DNA of 64,000 bases from Flavobacterium frigoris (GCF_900111075.1 NZ_FOFZ01000006.1:1-64000); one strand, 5' to 3'. Numbered from the stretch's first letter, positions 32,027 through 42,500 are shown. The notes: generated by a model from the sequence alone, not told the origin. Made by a program: numbers and translations.

Positions 32027-34123
32027 TTAATTTTTTTGGTATTTCTTTTTCTTCAAAATATCCGAAGCAGTTTGATAGAAAGAGATGGTTTCATTCACTA
32101 AATCGATTCGTTCTTTTTTCAAAGGCTTTTGATCGTAATAAATTTGGAAATCATCTTCAACTCCAGCTTTCGGCAATAAAGTCATTTTAAATTGTTTAAC
32201 TTCTTGTTTTGGTGAGATTATAGTCAAAACATTATCTTTTATCATTCCTAAATCCTGATAAGTCGCAATCAAAGCTCTCGGCTTATAATCCGCTTGCAGT
32301 ACATCTTGACCATAGAATTTACTTTCGTAACTAAAATTCAATAATCCAAAAACAGTTGGCATGATGTCGATTTGCGACATTAGGTTGGTATAATGCTGTG
32401 GTTGAATAAATCCTGGGCTATAAATCATGGCAGGAATTCTGTATTTATCTACCGGAAGTTCTGTTTTACCAGCGCTTGAAGCACAATGATCAGCTAATAT
32501 CACAAAGACCGTATTGGAAAACCAAGGTTGTTTTTCTGCCATTTCGAAGAATTTCTTCATCGCAAAATCAGTATATTTCACACCACCTTCACGTGATTTA
32601 GCATCACCTCGGATATCTATTTTATCATTTGGAAACGTAAATGGCCTGTGATTACTTACCGTCATGATGTGATTAAAGAAAGGTTTGTTTTCCTTAGCTT
32701 CTTTATTCATTACTTTAATGGCCTTGTTGTACATATCTTCATCACAAACACCCCAAATATTATCGAAAGTAATTTCGTTGGGTTCGAATGTTTTTTTGTC
32801 AACGACATCATATCCATTTCCTGAAAAGAAATCTTCCATATTGTCAAAGAAAGCATCACCTCCGTAAAGGTATTTTACACTATATCCTTTCTCTTTAAAT
32901 ACACTTCCTGTTGAGAATTTGTCTTTATTATCTTTTCTTTTTACGACACTTTCTCCAGCTGTAGGAGGGAAGCACAAGGTTACGGCTTCTAAGCCACGTA
33001 CTGTTCTGTTACCAGAAGCATAGAAATTAGTAAAAAGTAAACTCTGCGTCGCTAAGCTATCTAAGAATGGTGTAATATTTTGGTCATTACCATAGGCCTT
33101 CATAAAGTCGGCACTATAACTTTCGATAGTAATTAAAACTACATTTTTATGGTTTTCGGCAGCGGCACTTTTAATTTGTCTTAAGGTAGATTCTCCAGTC
33201 ACACCAGGAACTAGTTGTCCTAGTAGAGAATAAACTTGCTTTTCTGGTAGTGTTTTATAAAATTTAAAATAATCCAATTCACTATTCATAAAAGCCAAAT
33301 AGAATTTATAAACACCATTGGATTGTAATTCATTTGAAAAAATATTCTGTGAATTTTCTTTAGTGGCCAAAAACGGAATCGCCAATAATGACAGTCCGAA
33401 TAAGACAAAGTAAATCCCTGATATTTTAATTTTTTCAACAAATGTAGGGATGCTGTCAATGTAGCTTCGGGATCCTTTTAATATAAAATAAGTAACCGTG
33501 CCTGCTATTATAAATAGCCCTGAAAATAAAGGAATTACTGGATAAGACTCCATGATATTTCCAATAACTTCATTGGTGTAAACCAAATAATTAACCGCTA
33601 TAAAGTTGTATTTAACTCCAAATTCGTTCCAAAAGAAGTATTCACTGATAGCATTTTGTAAAATCAAAACAACAAATAAAAACATTACAAAGGCAAAAAG
33701 CCAATATCTAATTTTGTCTCTGTGCTTTGGTAGAAAAAGTAAAAGCCCAAATAATAATGTTTTGATTCCGACGAAAATCATCCCAATCTTAGGTAATGCA
33801 CCACCGTATTCATTCAGGATTGATTTTCCAGAATAGATGTATAGCAGAAGCGCAACTAATAAACCGAAAATGATATATCCATAGGGCTTCAGGTATTTTG
33901 CATTAGATATAAAAATCAAATACAGCCATAAGAAACCGGTGGCGAGTATAAAAACAAAAACATCAGAAACGAAACCAAAAGCAAAAATCTTGATAGCATC
34001 TGTCCAAATAAATGTAGTGTCTGTAATGGGGTGGAACAGTAGTACAATTCTTAGAATTAAACTAACTGCGACATAGAAAAAAATAAGGTTATAAAAAGGG
34101 GATAATTTTTTATAGAACGACAT
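32027..34123 (-). CDS. LTA synthase-like membrane sulfatase/phosphoglycerol transferase
   Basis: This 698-residue protein has five N-terminal membrane segments (within about 1-240) and a large periplasmic sulfatase-fold domain (about 300-640). Metal and nucleophile sites of the LTA synthase group are visible: Glu in LITIESYSADF, the Thr nucleophile in ASGNRTVRGLEAV, NHRPFTFPND, and DHCASS with Asp-His metal ligands. Gram-positive relatives polymerise glycerol phosphate; in Bacteroidota these enzymes probably move phosphoglycerol or phosphoethanolamine onto periplasmic glycans or lipids. A TTG at 34144 would add 7 residues; the ATG at 34123 is preferred. The gene is transcribed alone, divergent from the thioredoxin-apbE operon. 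Confidence 0.85.
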   Translation of the reverse strand: MSFYKKLSPFYNLIFFYVAVSLILRIVLLFHPITDTTFIWTDAIKIFAFGFVSDVFVFILATGFLWLYLIFISNAKYLKPYGYIIFGLLVALLLYIYSGKSILNEYGGALPKIGMIFVGIKTLLFGLLLFLPKHRDKIRYWLFAFVMFLFVVLILQNAISEYFFWNEFGVKYNFIAVNYLVYTNEVIGNIMESYPVIPLFSGLFIIAGTVTYFILKGSRSYIDSIPTFVEKIKISGIYFVLFGLSLLAIPFLATKENSQNIFSNELQSNGVYKFYLAFMNSELDYFKFYKTLPEKQVYSLLGQLVPGVTGESTLRQIKSAAAENHKNVVLITIESYSADFMKAYGNDQNITPFLDSLATQSLLFTNFYASGNRTVRGLEAVTLCFPPTAGESVVKRKDNKDKFSTGSVFKEKGYSVKYLYGGDAFFDNMEDFFSGNGYDVVDKKTFEPNEITFDNIWGVCDEDMYNKAIKVMNKEAKENKPFFNHIMTVSNHRPFTFPNDKIDIRGDAKSREGGVKYTDFAMKKFFEMAEKQPWFSNTVFVILADHCASSAGKTELPVDKYRIPAMIYSPGFIQPQHYTNLMSQIDIMPTVFGLLNFSYESKFYGQDVLQADYKPRALIATYQDLGMIKDNVLTIISPKQEVKQFKMTLLPKAGVEDDFQIYYDQKPLKKERIDLVNETISFYQTASDILKKKKYQKN

Positions 34124-34348
34124 AGGTACTTTTTTTTTACACAAATTACGGTATTTAGATTGATAAATGGCTTATGTTAAGATGCTAATCATTCTTAATT
34201 TTCACTTAAGATGAGAAGCAATCAACAATATTGATTTCAATTTAGAGTTACATTTGATGACGATTATGTAGTGGTGAGAAAAGACCGCATACAAATTGGT
34301 TTTGAAGGAGTTAATAATAATCGATTTATAATTAAAATGATAGTGATA

Positions 34349-34786
34349 ATGAAAAAAGTGATGGTAATAGTGTTCCTTTTTGTGATAAGTCTAGGGTATT
34401 CTCAAGATTGGAAAACAAATTTTGAACTCGTAAAAAAAGAAGCTGTTAGTCAAAATAAGCCAATTTTATTAGTGTTTTCAGGATCAGATTGGTGTGCACC
34501 CTGCATAAAATTAGATAAAAGCATTTGGCAATCTGCAGAATTCAAGGAATATGCTGCAACTAATTTAGTATTAGAGCGTGCTGATTTTCCTAAGAAAAAA
34601 CAAAATCAACTGGAAGCTGACATTAAAAAGCAAAATGAAGGTCTAGCTGAAATGTACAATAAAGACGGTATTTTTCCATTAGTTGTTATTTTGGATTCTA
34701 ACGGAAAAGTATTGGGTAAAACAAGTTATAAAAACGTAACTCCAAAAGAATATATAGAACTACTTAACTCATTTATAAAAGGATAA
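34349..34786 (+). CDS. Periplasmic thioredoxin-like protein
   Basis: This 145-residue exported protein has a signal peptide (MKKVMVIVFLFVISLGYSQ) and a thioredoxin fold with CxxC active site in FSGSDWCAPCIKLDKSIW. A cis-Pro region GIFPLVVILDSNGKVLGK follows. It should reduce or oxidise disulfides in the periplasm. It overlaps apbE at TAATG and heads a unit thioredoxin-apbE-DUF4266-DUF3570 that recurs in many Gram-negative bacteria, so its client is probably one of those proteins. An upstream GTG frame begins at 34271; ATG 34349 is preferred because it precedes the signal peptide. TACATTTG at 34249-34256 is a possible -7 element. Confidence 0.85.
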   Translation: MKKVMVIVFLFVISLGYSQDWKTNFELVKKEAVSQNKPILLVFSGSDWCAPCIKLDKSIWQSAEFKEYAATNLVLERADFPKKKQNQLEADIKKQNEGLAEMYNKDGIFPLVVILDSNGKVLGKTSYKNVTPKEYIELLNSFIKG

Positions 34787-35778
34787 TGATACGCAAGCTA
34801 TCTTTAATTTTGTTCCTCTTTTGTGGTGTTGCAGCTACTTCGCAAGTCACCCAAAAAAGAACGTTGTCCATGCTGGGGAGTCCGTTTGAAATGATTGTTG
34901 AAGCCAAAGACATTCCAGCGGCAGATGCATATATTGATATGGCTGTGGCCGAAGTATCCCGCATTGAAAATTTAATTTCAGACTGGATTTCGACGACGCC
35001 AATCTCTGACGTCAATAGAAATGCTGGAATTAAACCAGTTAAAGTGCCTCAAGAAGTATTTGATTTAGTACAACGCTCGATAAAAATATCTGAATTAACC
35101 TCAGGAGCTTTTGACATCAGTTATGCCTCGATGGATAAAATTTGGAAATTTGATGGCAGTATGACCGAAATGCCCACGCCGGAGGAAATTAAAAAATCAG
35201 TGGAGAAGGTAGGCTATAAAAATATAATTCTAGACGCTGAGAACAATACAATTTTCCTTAAAAATAAAGGAATGAAATTAGGATTGGGCGGAATTGGTCA
35301 GGGATTCATTGCTGATAAAATTAAAGCATTACTTATTTCTAAAGGTGTCGTTGCAGGAATAGTAAACATATCAGGGGATATCAACACCTGGGGAAAACAG
35401 CTCAATGGAGAAAAATGGAAAGTTGGAATTAAAAACCCATTAAACAAGGACAAAATTTTCGCCACTTTTCCTCTAGAAGATAGCGCTGTAGAGACCTCAG
35501 GAAGTTATGAAAAATACGTGACTTTTAACGGAATACGATATTCACATATCATTGATACCAGAACTGGTTATCCTGCTTCAGGAGTGATTAGCGTTTCGGT
35601 TTTTGCAAAATCAACAGAGTTTGCTGATGCTTTAGCAACTGGTATTTTTGTAATGGGAGTAGATGTGGGATTGGATTTAGTCAATCAATTACCGGGAATA
35701 GGATGCATATATGTCGATGACAAGGGAAAAATATTCGCTTCAAAAAATATAGATTTAAAAAAATTCAACAATGAATAA
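34786..35778 (+). CDS. apbE: FAD:protein FMN transferase ApbE
   Basis: ApbE attaches FMN covalently to a Ser/Thr of exported proteins, using FAD and Mg2+. The 330-residue protein has an N-terminal signal (IRKLSLILFLFCGVAATSQ). Family motifs follow: MLGSPFEMIVEA, SDWISTTPISDVNRNAG, GAFDISYASMDKIW, LGLGGIGQGFIADKIKALL (FAD-binding), NISGDINTWGK, and SHIIDTRTGYPASG with STEFADALATGIFVMG near the end. The lack of a clear lipobox Cys suggests a soluble periplasmic form. The start is coupled to the thioredoxin stop, and the 3' end overlaps the DUF4266 gene by 8 bases. Its substrate is probably encoded next to it; the DUF3570 protein carries TGAS and TSAS motifs. Confidence 0.93.
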   Translation: MIRKLSLILFLFCGVAATSQVTQKRTLSMLGSPFEMIVEAKDIPAADAYIDMAVAEVSRIENLISDWISTTPISDVNRNAGIKPVKVPQEVFDLVQRSIKISELTSGAFDISYASMDKIWKFDGSMTEMPTPEEIKKSVEKVGYKNIILDAENNTIFLKNKGMKLGLGGIGQGFIADKIKALLISKGVVAGIVNISGDINTWGKQLNGEKWKVGIKNPLNKDKIFATFPLEDSAVETSGSYEKYVTFNGIRYSHIIDTRTGYPASGVISVSVFAKSTEFADALATGIFVMGVDVGLDLVNQLPGIGCIYVDDKGKIFASKNIDLKKFNNE

Positions 35779-35980
35779 ACTAGCTCTTTTTATAATCGTT
35801 TTAGTTACCCTGCAATCTTGTGTTGCAGTTAAGGAATATGATAAATTATACATTAACGATCCTGACATGAAGTTAGCGGCGAAACCGTCTGAGAAATACG
35901 AAACCACTTTTCAGGTGTATCGTGAGGCTGCAGCAGGTGCCAATGGTGGAAAAACAGGTGGTGGATGTGGTTGTAATTAG
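35771..35980 (+). CDS. DUF4266 lipoprotein with CGCN tail
   Basis: This 69-residue protein belongs to the small DUF4266 family. A lipoprotein signal ends in TLQSC (Cys17), followed by VKEYDKLYINDPDMKL. The variable middle leads to the family's hallmark tail, Gly-rich and ending GGGCGCN. The protein is probably an outer- or inner-membrane-anchored periplasmic lipoprotein. Its C-terminal Cys-Gly-Cys-Asn could bind metal or be redox active, possibly serviced by the thioredoxin gene upstream; this is inference. It overlaps apbE by 8 bases and precedes DUF3570 by 9 bases, so the four genes form one tight operon. Confidence 0.88.
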   Translation: MNKLALFIIVLVTLQSCVAVKEYDKLYINDPDMKLAAKPSEKYETTFQVYREAAAGANGGKTGGGCGCN

Positions 35981-35989
35981 AACATTAAG

Positions 35990-37435
35990 ATGAAAAAAAT
36001 AATATTTGCGCTGGCTTTGTTAATAAACATGGCTGTTGTTGCCCAAGTTAAAGATTCAACGACTACTTTTAAAAAGAGAGTTTTAGAAAATACCGAAGTA
36101 GATTTGTTATTGAGTTACTACAATCAGGATGGTACGCATTCTGCCGTTAGCGGTGGAATTGGTTCAGAGAAACTATCTGACATAGCTTCAAATATCGTAG
36201 TGGCCGTTCCGCTAAATGAGGATGATGTCTTGACTTTTGATGTGGGGATTTCGGCCTACACTTCTGCCTCTTCAAGCAATATTAATCCGTTTAATGCGAC
36301 TGGTGCTTCTGGAGCGGGAGGTTATGATGATAAAAAGGCAATTCAGAAAGGTACGGCTGCAAGCAGTCCTTATGGCACTCCTTGGCAAGCTTCATCGGGA
36401 GCTTCAAAGAGTGACCAGCTGGCTTCTGTTAGTGCAAATTACAGTCATAATTCGGATAATAGAAATAACATTTGGACTGCTGATGTTTCTTTTTCGAATG
36501 AGTATGATTATACTTCAATTGGCTTTGGGGGTGGGTTTACCAAGTTGTTTAATGAGAAAAATACAGAAATAAGCATAAAAGCTAATGCTTATTTAGACCA
36601 GTGGAGAACCATTTATCCTACTGAATTACATGAATATGCAAAGTATGGAGCTAATTTTAAAAATAACGGATTCTTTTCTGGCGTTTCTATAATAGATCAA
36701 AACGGTGCTACATCAAATGGATATTTGCCATCGGCATTTAAACCTTATGACAAGTCAAACAGAAATTCGTACTCGGCCTCTATTTCATTTTCTCAAATAC
36801 TGACAAAAAAGATTCAAATGTCTGTTTTTATGGATGTTTTGCAACAAGAAGGCTTATTGGGAACTCCTTATCAGAGAGTCTATTTTGCTGATAAAGCAAA
36901 TTATTATATTGGACAATCTCAATATATTCCGGTATATACCACTTCCGAAAATAAAGGAGTCTATCAATTAGCTGATGACAAAGAGCGACTACCGAGTACC
37001 CATTTTAAAATTCCGATAGGAGCAAGACTCAATTTTTATATCAATGAATACGTAGTCGCCAGAACCTACTACAGATATTATCAAGACAATTGGGGTATTC
37101 AAGCGCATACTGCTTCGATTGAGTTACCTATTAAAATTAGCTCCAGTTTTACTGCTTATCCTATGTTCCGTTATTATACGCAAACAGCTTCAGATTATTT
37201 TGCTCCTTATGAGAAACATCTTTCAACGGAGAAATATTATACTTCGGATTATGACTTATCAAAATTTGACAGTAGTCAATATGGCTTAGGTTTCACGTAT
37301 ACTGATATTTTTACTCGTGCTAGAATCTTTGTTTTAGGATTAAAATCAATAGATTTACGATTGAATCATTATACAAGAAGTGATGGCTTGTCAGCAAATA
37401 TTGGTTCTTTAGGTTTTAAATTTTTATTGGAATAA
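35990..37435 (+). CDS. DUF3570 outer-membrane beta-barrel protein
   Basis: This 481-residue protein has a signal peptide (MKKIIFALALLINMAVVAQ). The remainder has the alternating pattern and C-terminal aromatic ending of an outer-membrane barrel (final strand SLGFKFLLE). It matches DUF3570 by context and by an N-terminal region (LLSYYNQDGTHSAVSGGIGSEKL, then DVGISAYTSASSSNINP). TGAS at 104-107 and TSAS at 91-94 resemble the [ST]GA[ST] core that ApbE flavinylates in other proteins. This raises the possibility that the barrel carries FMN, but it is not shown. It follows DUF4266 by 9 bases. A regulator and sensor kinase follow after 11 bases and may be in the same transcript. Confidence 0.85.
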   Translation: MKKIIFALALLINMAVVAQVKDSTTTFKKRVLENTEVDLLLSYYNQDGTHSAVSGGIGSEKLSDIASNIVVAVPLNEDDVLTFDVGISAYTSASSSNINPFNATGASGAGGYDDKKAIQKGTAASSPYGTPWQASSGASKSDQLASVSANYSHNSDNRNNIWTADVSFSNEYDYTSIGFGGGFTKLFNEKNTEISIKANAYLDQWRTIYPTELHEYAKYGANFKNNGFFSGVSIIDQNGATSNGYLPSAFKPYDKSNRNSYSASISFSQILTKKIQMSVFMDVLQQEGLLGTPYQRVYFADKANYYIGQSQYIPVYTTSENKGVYQLADDKERLPSTHFKIPIGARLNFYINEYVVARTYYRYYQDNWGIQAHTASIELPIKISSSFTAYPMFRYYTQTASDYFAPYEKHLSTEKYYTSDYDLSKFDSSQYGLGFTYTDIFTRARIFVLGLKSIDLRLNHYTRSDGLSANIGSLGFKFLLE

Positions 37436-37446
37436 AAAACAGGGAT

Positions 37447-38109
37447 ATGCATATTTTAATAGTGGAAGATGAAGCAGGTATTGTACAATTTCTCCAGCAA
37501 GGTTTAGAGGAGGAAGGCTATCAAATCACCAGTGCTGCTGATGGTTTGCAAGGATTTGAACTTATTCAGCAACAGCATTTTGATTTGATTCTTTTGGATT
37601 GGATGTTACCCAAAATGAGTGGATTGGATTTGTGTAAAGCTATTCGAAGAAAAGATAGTAACACACCTATACTATTTTTGACAGCCAAAGATACGGTGCA
37701 AGAAACAATCGAGGGTATTAAAGCAGGAGCTAATGATTATATTAAAAAACCGTTTAGTTTTGAAGAATTAGTGGAACGTATCAAAATTCATTTTCGGAAT
37801 CAGAATGAACAAGATATTTTAACTCTTGGAACAATACAGATAGATATCGCAAAACATACTGTTTTATCTCATCAAACAGAAATACAGTTAACAAATAGGG
37901 AGTTTAATCTCTTGTGTTATTTAGTCAAAAATAAAGGAAAAGTTTGTACTAGAAATCAAATTATAGAAGATGTCTGGGACATACATTTTGATTATGACAC
38001 TGGTGTCATTGATGTTTTTATCAATGCTATCCGTAAAAAGTTAAATTTAAAAATCGAAGAAGACTATATAAAAACAGTGCGCGGTGTAGGTTACATCGCA
38101 AATGACTAA
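37447..38109 (+). CDS. OmpR-family response regulator
   Basis: This 220-residue two-component regulator has a receiver domain (1-115) with acidic pocket EDE (7-9), phospho-acceptor Asp51 in LLDWMLPKMSG, Thr79 and Lys101 in YIKKPFS. A winged-helix DNA-binding domain (about 125-218) has LTNREFNLLCYLVKNKGKVCTRNQIIEDVW and a closing KTVRGVGYIA. It is most like CusR/CopR-type regulators of metal efflux genes. It is transcribed with the kinase (6 bases downstream) and lies between the apbE/DUF3570 unit and the CzcA/CusA pump. It likely controls one or both, and candidate direct repeats are found at 39502-39528. Confidence 0.93.
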   Translation: MHILIVEDEAGIVQFLQQGLEEEGYQITSAADGLQGFELIQQQHFDLILLDWMLPKMSGLDLCKAIRRKDSNTPILFLTAKDTVQETIEGIKAGANDYIKKPFSFEELVERIKIHFRNQNEQDILTLGTIQIDIAKHTVLSHQTEIQLTNREFNLLCYLVKNKGKVCTRNQIIEDVWDIHFDYDTGVIDVFINAIRKKLNLKIEEDYIKTVRGVGYIAND

Positions 38110-38115
38110 TTACTA

Positions 38116-39510
38116 ATGCAACAATTTTCATTTAAAAATAGAATCGCCTTCAATTATATTATCACCACAGCTTTATTGATTTTTGTGGTGTTTTTTACTA
38201 TCTATTCTATTGTAAAGTTGAGTGTTTACAACCACCTTAATAATGATATTGGTAAGGAGGTAAAGAATCATATGAATGAAATTGAAATAAGAAACAGCTC
38301 TATTTTTCTTATTCACATGGAGGAATGGAAAGAAAGAGAGCATAACACCGTTGATGTAAACCCCGTTTTTATACAATTTTTAGATAATAATGGTAATTTA
38401 ATTGAAAAATCGCCCAATTTAAAAAAACAAACCTTATCGCTTCATACCCATATTGAAGATAAGGAGTTATTTGATACCAAATTATTAGATAACAAAATTC
38501 GGCAAATACAGATCCCAATATACAACAGAACAAAAAAAATAGGCTATTTATTGATTGCCATGTCTCTTGAAGATGCTTCGATGGTACTTCAAAACTTATC
38601 CGAGGTATTGATTATCGCTTATCCGTTAATTCTAATCGTACTTTTTCTGATTGCAAGGTTTATTGCCGGAAGAAGCATAAAACCCATTAGTTCTATTATC
38701 GAAACTTCTAATATCATTACCAAAGATAATTTAACGTCCAGAATTCCACTACCTTTAAATCGGGATGAACTCTATATTTTATCAAAAACAATAAATAATT
38801 TATTGGACAGAATTGAAAACACGATTGAAAGAGAAAAAGAATTCACTTCTGACGCCTCGCATGAATTAAGAACTCCGTTGACCGTCATAAAAGGAACCTT
38901 AGAGGTTTTAATAAGAAAGCCGAGAAACCCTGCAGAATACGAAGAAAAAATTAGCTATTGTATCGCTGAAGTGGATCGCTTAAACAATCTGGTGGATCAA
39001 TTGCTGTTGCTAGCGAGATTTGAAAATCAAAAACAAAGCTTAAAAAGGGAGAAACTTTGTTTAAATGCAGTTATTCTAGATTCAATTTCAAGATACTCGA
39101 ATACAATACAAACCAAAAATATTCAGGTTGCGACAGAATTTAAAAAGGACTATTATATTGAAACGGATATTTATTTATTCTCAATAATAATTAATAATTT
39201 GATTTCCAATGCGTTAAAATATTCAGATATAAATGCTAAATTAGCTATTACTATAACAGAAAATGATAATACAATCGAATGCAGTATAATCGATTCAGGT
39301 ATTGGGATAGCTTCTAAGGATGTTGAAAAAGTTTTTAATCAATTTTTCAGATCTAATTCAACAGAGCATCCTGAAATTAAAGGAACGGGATTGGGACTAT
39401 CAATCGTGAAAAAGTTATGTCTATTACTTAGTATTGACATTCGAATTTCAAGTCAGGAAAATATTGGAACGGCAGTAATGTTAAGCTTCCATAAAGAAGA
39501 CCTTAAGTAG
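38116..39510 (+). CDS. Sensor histidine kinase (CusS/HeavyMetal-sensor type)
   Basis: This 464-residue inner-membrane kinase has TM1 at about 13-36, a periplasmic sensor loop of about 120 residues, TM2 at about 163-184, and HAMP (about 185-238). The HisKA domain carries His249 in TSDASHELRTPLTVIKG, and the HATPase domain has NLISNALKYS (N box), DSGIGI (G1) and GTGLGLSIVKKL (G2). The periplasmic loop contains His residues (IHMEEWKEREHN and LSLHTHIEDKE) that could bind metal, in keeping with a pump gene downstream; this is inference. Its stop codon lies within a cluster of CTTAAG repeats that precede the pump gene. Confidence 0.92.
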   Translation: MQQFSFKNRIAFNYIITTALLIFVVFFTIYSIVKLSVYNHLNNDIGKEVKNHMNEIEIRNSSIFLIHMEEWKEREHNTVDVNPVFIQFLDNNGNLIEKSPNLKKQTLSLHTHIEDKELFDTKLLDNKIRQIQIPIYNRTKKIGYLLIAMSLEDASMVLQNLSEVLIIAYPLILIVLFLIARFIAGRSIKPISSIIETSNIITKDNLTSRIPLPLNRDELYILSKTINNLLDRIENTIEREKEFTSDASHELRTPLTVIKGTLEVLIRKPRNPAEYEEKISYCIAEVDRLNNLVDQLLLLARFENQKQSLKREKLCLNAVILDSISRYSNTIQTKNIQVATEFKKDYYIETDIYLFSIIINNLISNALKYSDINAKLAITITENDNTIECSIIDSGIGIASKDVEKVFNQFFRSNSTEHPEIKGTGLGLSIVKKLCLLLSIDIRISSQENIGTAVMLSFHKEDLK

Positions 39511-39547
39511 TTCTTAAGACAATCCTTACCGATTTACTGTATTTTTG
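39502..39547 (+). promoter_or_regulatory. Candidate response-regulator box and promoter of the efflux pump gene
   Basis: CTTAAG occurs at 39502-39507 and 39513-39518, with CTTA again at 39525-39528. The 11-12 base period is typical of OmpR-family half-sites. TATTTTTG at 39540-39547 is a -7 element 22 bases before the ATG. A bound regulator would sit just upstream of the polymerase. Confidence 0.4.
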
Positions 39548-39568
39548 AAAAATAAAATAAAGTGAAAA

Positions 39569-42500
39569 ATGCTTGAAAAAATTATTGCTTTTAGTCTTAA
39601 AAACAAACTTATTGTTTTACTATTTACCTTAGGAATATTTGGATTCGGAATCTATTCTATTTTTCAAATTTCTATAGGAGCCGTCCCAGATGTTACCAAC
39701 AATCAGGTACAGGTTATTACTACTTCGCGAAATCTTTCTACTCAAGATATCGAACAATACATTACGTATCCAGTAGAAATTGAAATGGCAAACTTGCCTG
39801 GCGTGAAAGAAATTCGTTCAATTTCAAAATTTGGCTTATCTGTGGTCACCATTGTTTTTGACGATGATTTAGGAACCTATTTACCCAGACAGTTAATTGC
39901 CGAAAAAATCAAATCGGCATCAGAGAAAATCCCAGCAGGTTTTGGAACTCCAGAAATGGGACCTATCACCACAGGACTTGGAGAGATTTACCAATACACG
40001 CTGGAAGTCAAACCTGAATTTAAAAACCAATATTCAGTAACTGATTTAAGAACCATTCAAGACTGGGTTGTAAAACGCCAATTATCAGGAATAAAAGGGG
40101 TGGTTGAAATAAATACTTGGGGTGGTTATTTAAAGCAATATGAAATTGCAATAACCCCTTCTAAATTAAAAGCCATGAACATCAGTACTACAGATGTTTT
40201 TACGGCGCTTGAGAACAATAATAGTATTGCTGGTGGTGCTTATATCGAAAAAGTAAATCAGAGTTATTTCATTCGAGCCGAAGGAAAAGTAAAATCGCTA
40301 GCCGATATTGAAAATATAGTGGTGAAGAATATAAACGGAATGCCTGTTTATGTGAAAAATGTGGCAGATGTGCGTTTTGGTTCTGCTAATCGTTTTGGTG
40401 CTATTACTGGTAATGGAGAAGGGGAGAAGGTACTTGGACAGGTGATGATGCTAAAGGGTGCCAACTCTAAACAAGTAATAAACGATGTAAAGGCAAGAAT
40501 TGCCGAAATCCAAAAATCATTGCCACAAGGAGTTTATGTAAATGGATTCTTGGAGCGTAGCGAGTTAGTTGGAAAAACTACTTTTACAGTTGCTGAGAAC
40601 CTTATTTTAGGTTGCTTAATCGTAATTTTTGTAGTGGTTTTATTGTTAGGAAACTGGCGTTCTGGATTGGTAGTGGCTTCTGTGATTCCGCTATGTTTAT
40701 TATTTGCGATATCATTGATGAATATTTTTGGAATAGATGCAAACTTGATGAGTTTAGGCGCTATCGATTTTGGAATTATTATTGACGGAGCGGTTATTAT
40801 CGTTGAGTTTATAGCCTTTCAAATAGCCAGTAAAGCGGCGCAATTAGGTCCTATGTCTGATGTAGACCGCCAACTGGAAATTGACCAGATTACCTATAAA
40901 AGTGCTTCAAAAATGATGAATTCGGCTATTTTTGGGCAATTGATCATCTTGATTGTTTTTATTCCAATTCTTTCTCTTTCAGGCATAGAAGGTAAAATGT
41001 TCAAACCTATGGCAATGACATTTAGCTTTGCCTTAGTGGGAGCGATGATCTTTTGCTTTACCTATGTTCCCGTTGTTTCGTCGTTATTTTTGAAACCTAA
41101 AGAAGAGAACCCTAAGTCATTTTCTAGTAAATTAATTCGAAAATTAAATTCGTGGTATCTCCCTGTCATAACATGGGCTTTAAGCAATACTAAAAAAGTA
41201 TTATATGGCGCTTTGGGATTATTAGTGATGGCAGTAGTTTTATTTACGACTATGGGAGGGGAATTTATACCCACTTTAGACGAAGGAGATTTTGTGATTC
41301 AGCCCGTATTGAAAACAGGAACTTCTTTGACAAAGACGATTGCTACCACTACTAAAATAGAACAAATTATTCTAAAAAACTTTCCAGAAGTAGAACAAGT
41401 AGTGAGCAGAATAGGTGCTGCCGAAGTTCCTACTGACCCTATGAGCATGGAGGAAAGTGATGTTATAGTTAAGCTAAAGCCAAAATCAGAATGGGTGTCA
41501 GCAGAAAGTAAAGATGAACTGGCAGATAAAATTAAAGCAGCGATTGAAAAACAAATTCCAAATATGGAAATTGAATTTACCCAACCGATCGAAATGAGAT
41601 TCAACGAATTAATCTCTGGAACGCGCTCAGATGTTGCTGTTAAAGTATTTGGCGAGGATTTGAATGTATTAGCTAAGAAAGCACATGAAATTAAAAAAGC
41701 CATTGAAAAAGTAGAAGGAGCCTCAGATATTATTATCGAAAAAACGGAAGGTTTACCTCAAATGACCGTGCGTTATGATCGTTCTAAAATTGCTCGTTAT
41801 GGTTTGAATATTACAGAGCTGAATGATATGATTGCGCTGGGATTCGCAGGAAAAACAGTGGGTAATGTATTTGAAGGTGAAAAACGATTTGACATGGTAA
41901 TTCGTTTGGATCAAACCAATAGGCGTGATATTAATGACTTGAAAAATTTATATGTTTCGGCTCCTAATGGAGAACAGATTCCGCTACAGGAATTAGCAAA
42001 CATTGAATACACTGAAGGTCCTGCCAAAATATCAAGAGATAACACCAATAGAAGAATAGTAGTAGGAATTAATGTTCGAAACAGGGATTTACAAAGTGTG
42101 GTTACTGACATTCAGCACATTGTGGATACAAAAGTTAAACTGCCTGCAGGCTATTACGTTCAGTATGGAGGACAGTTTGAAAATCTTCAAAGTGCCAAAG
42201 CCAGATTATTGGTTGCCGTACCTATTGCATTAATCTTGATTTTTATCTTATTGTACTTTGCTTTCGGTTCGATCAAAGAAGCCTTAATGGTGTATTCAGC
42301 AATTCCGCTTTCAGCAGTGGGAGGAGTGTTATTTTTATGGATGAGAGGATTGCCTTTTAGTATATCAGCGGGTGTTGGTTTTATTGCGCTCTTTGGTATT
42401 GCAGTTTTAAACGGAATTGTATTAATTGAACATTTTAAAGAATTAAAACATCAAGGAATGAAAAACATTGATGAACTCATATTGAAAGGAACAACCGATA

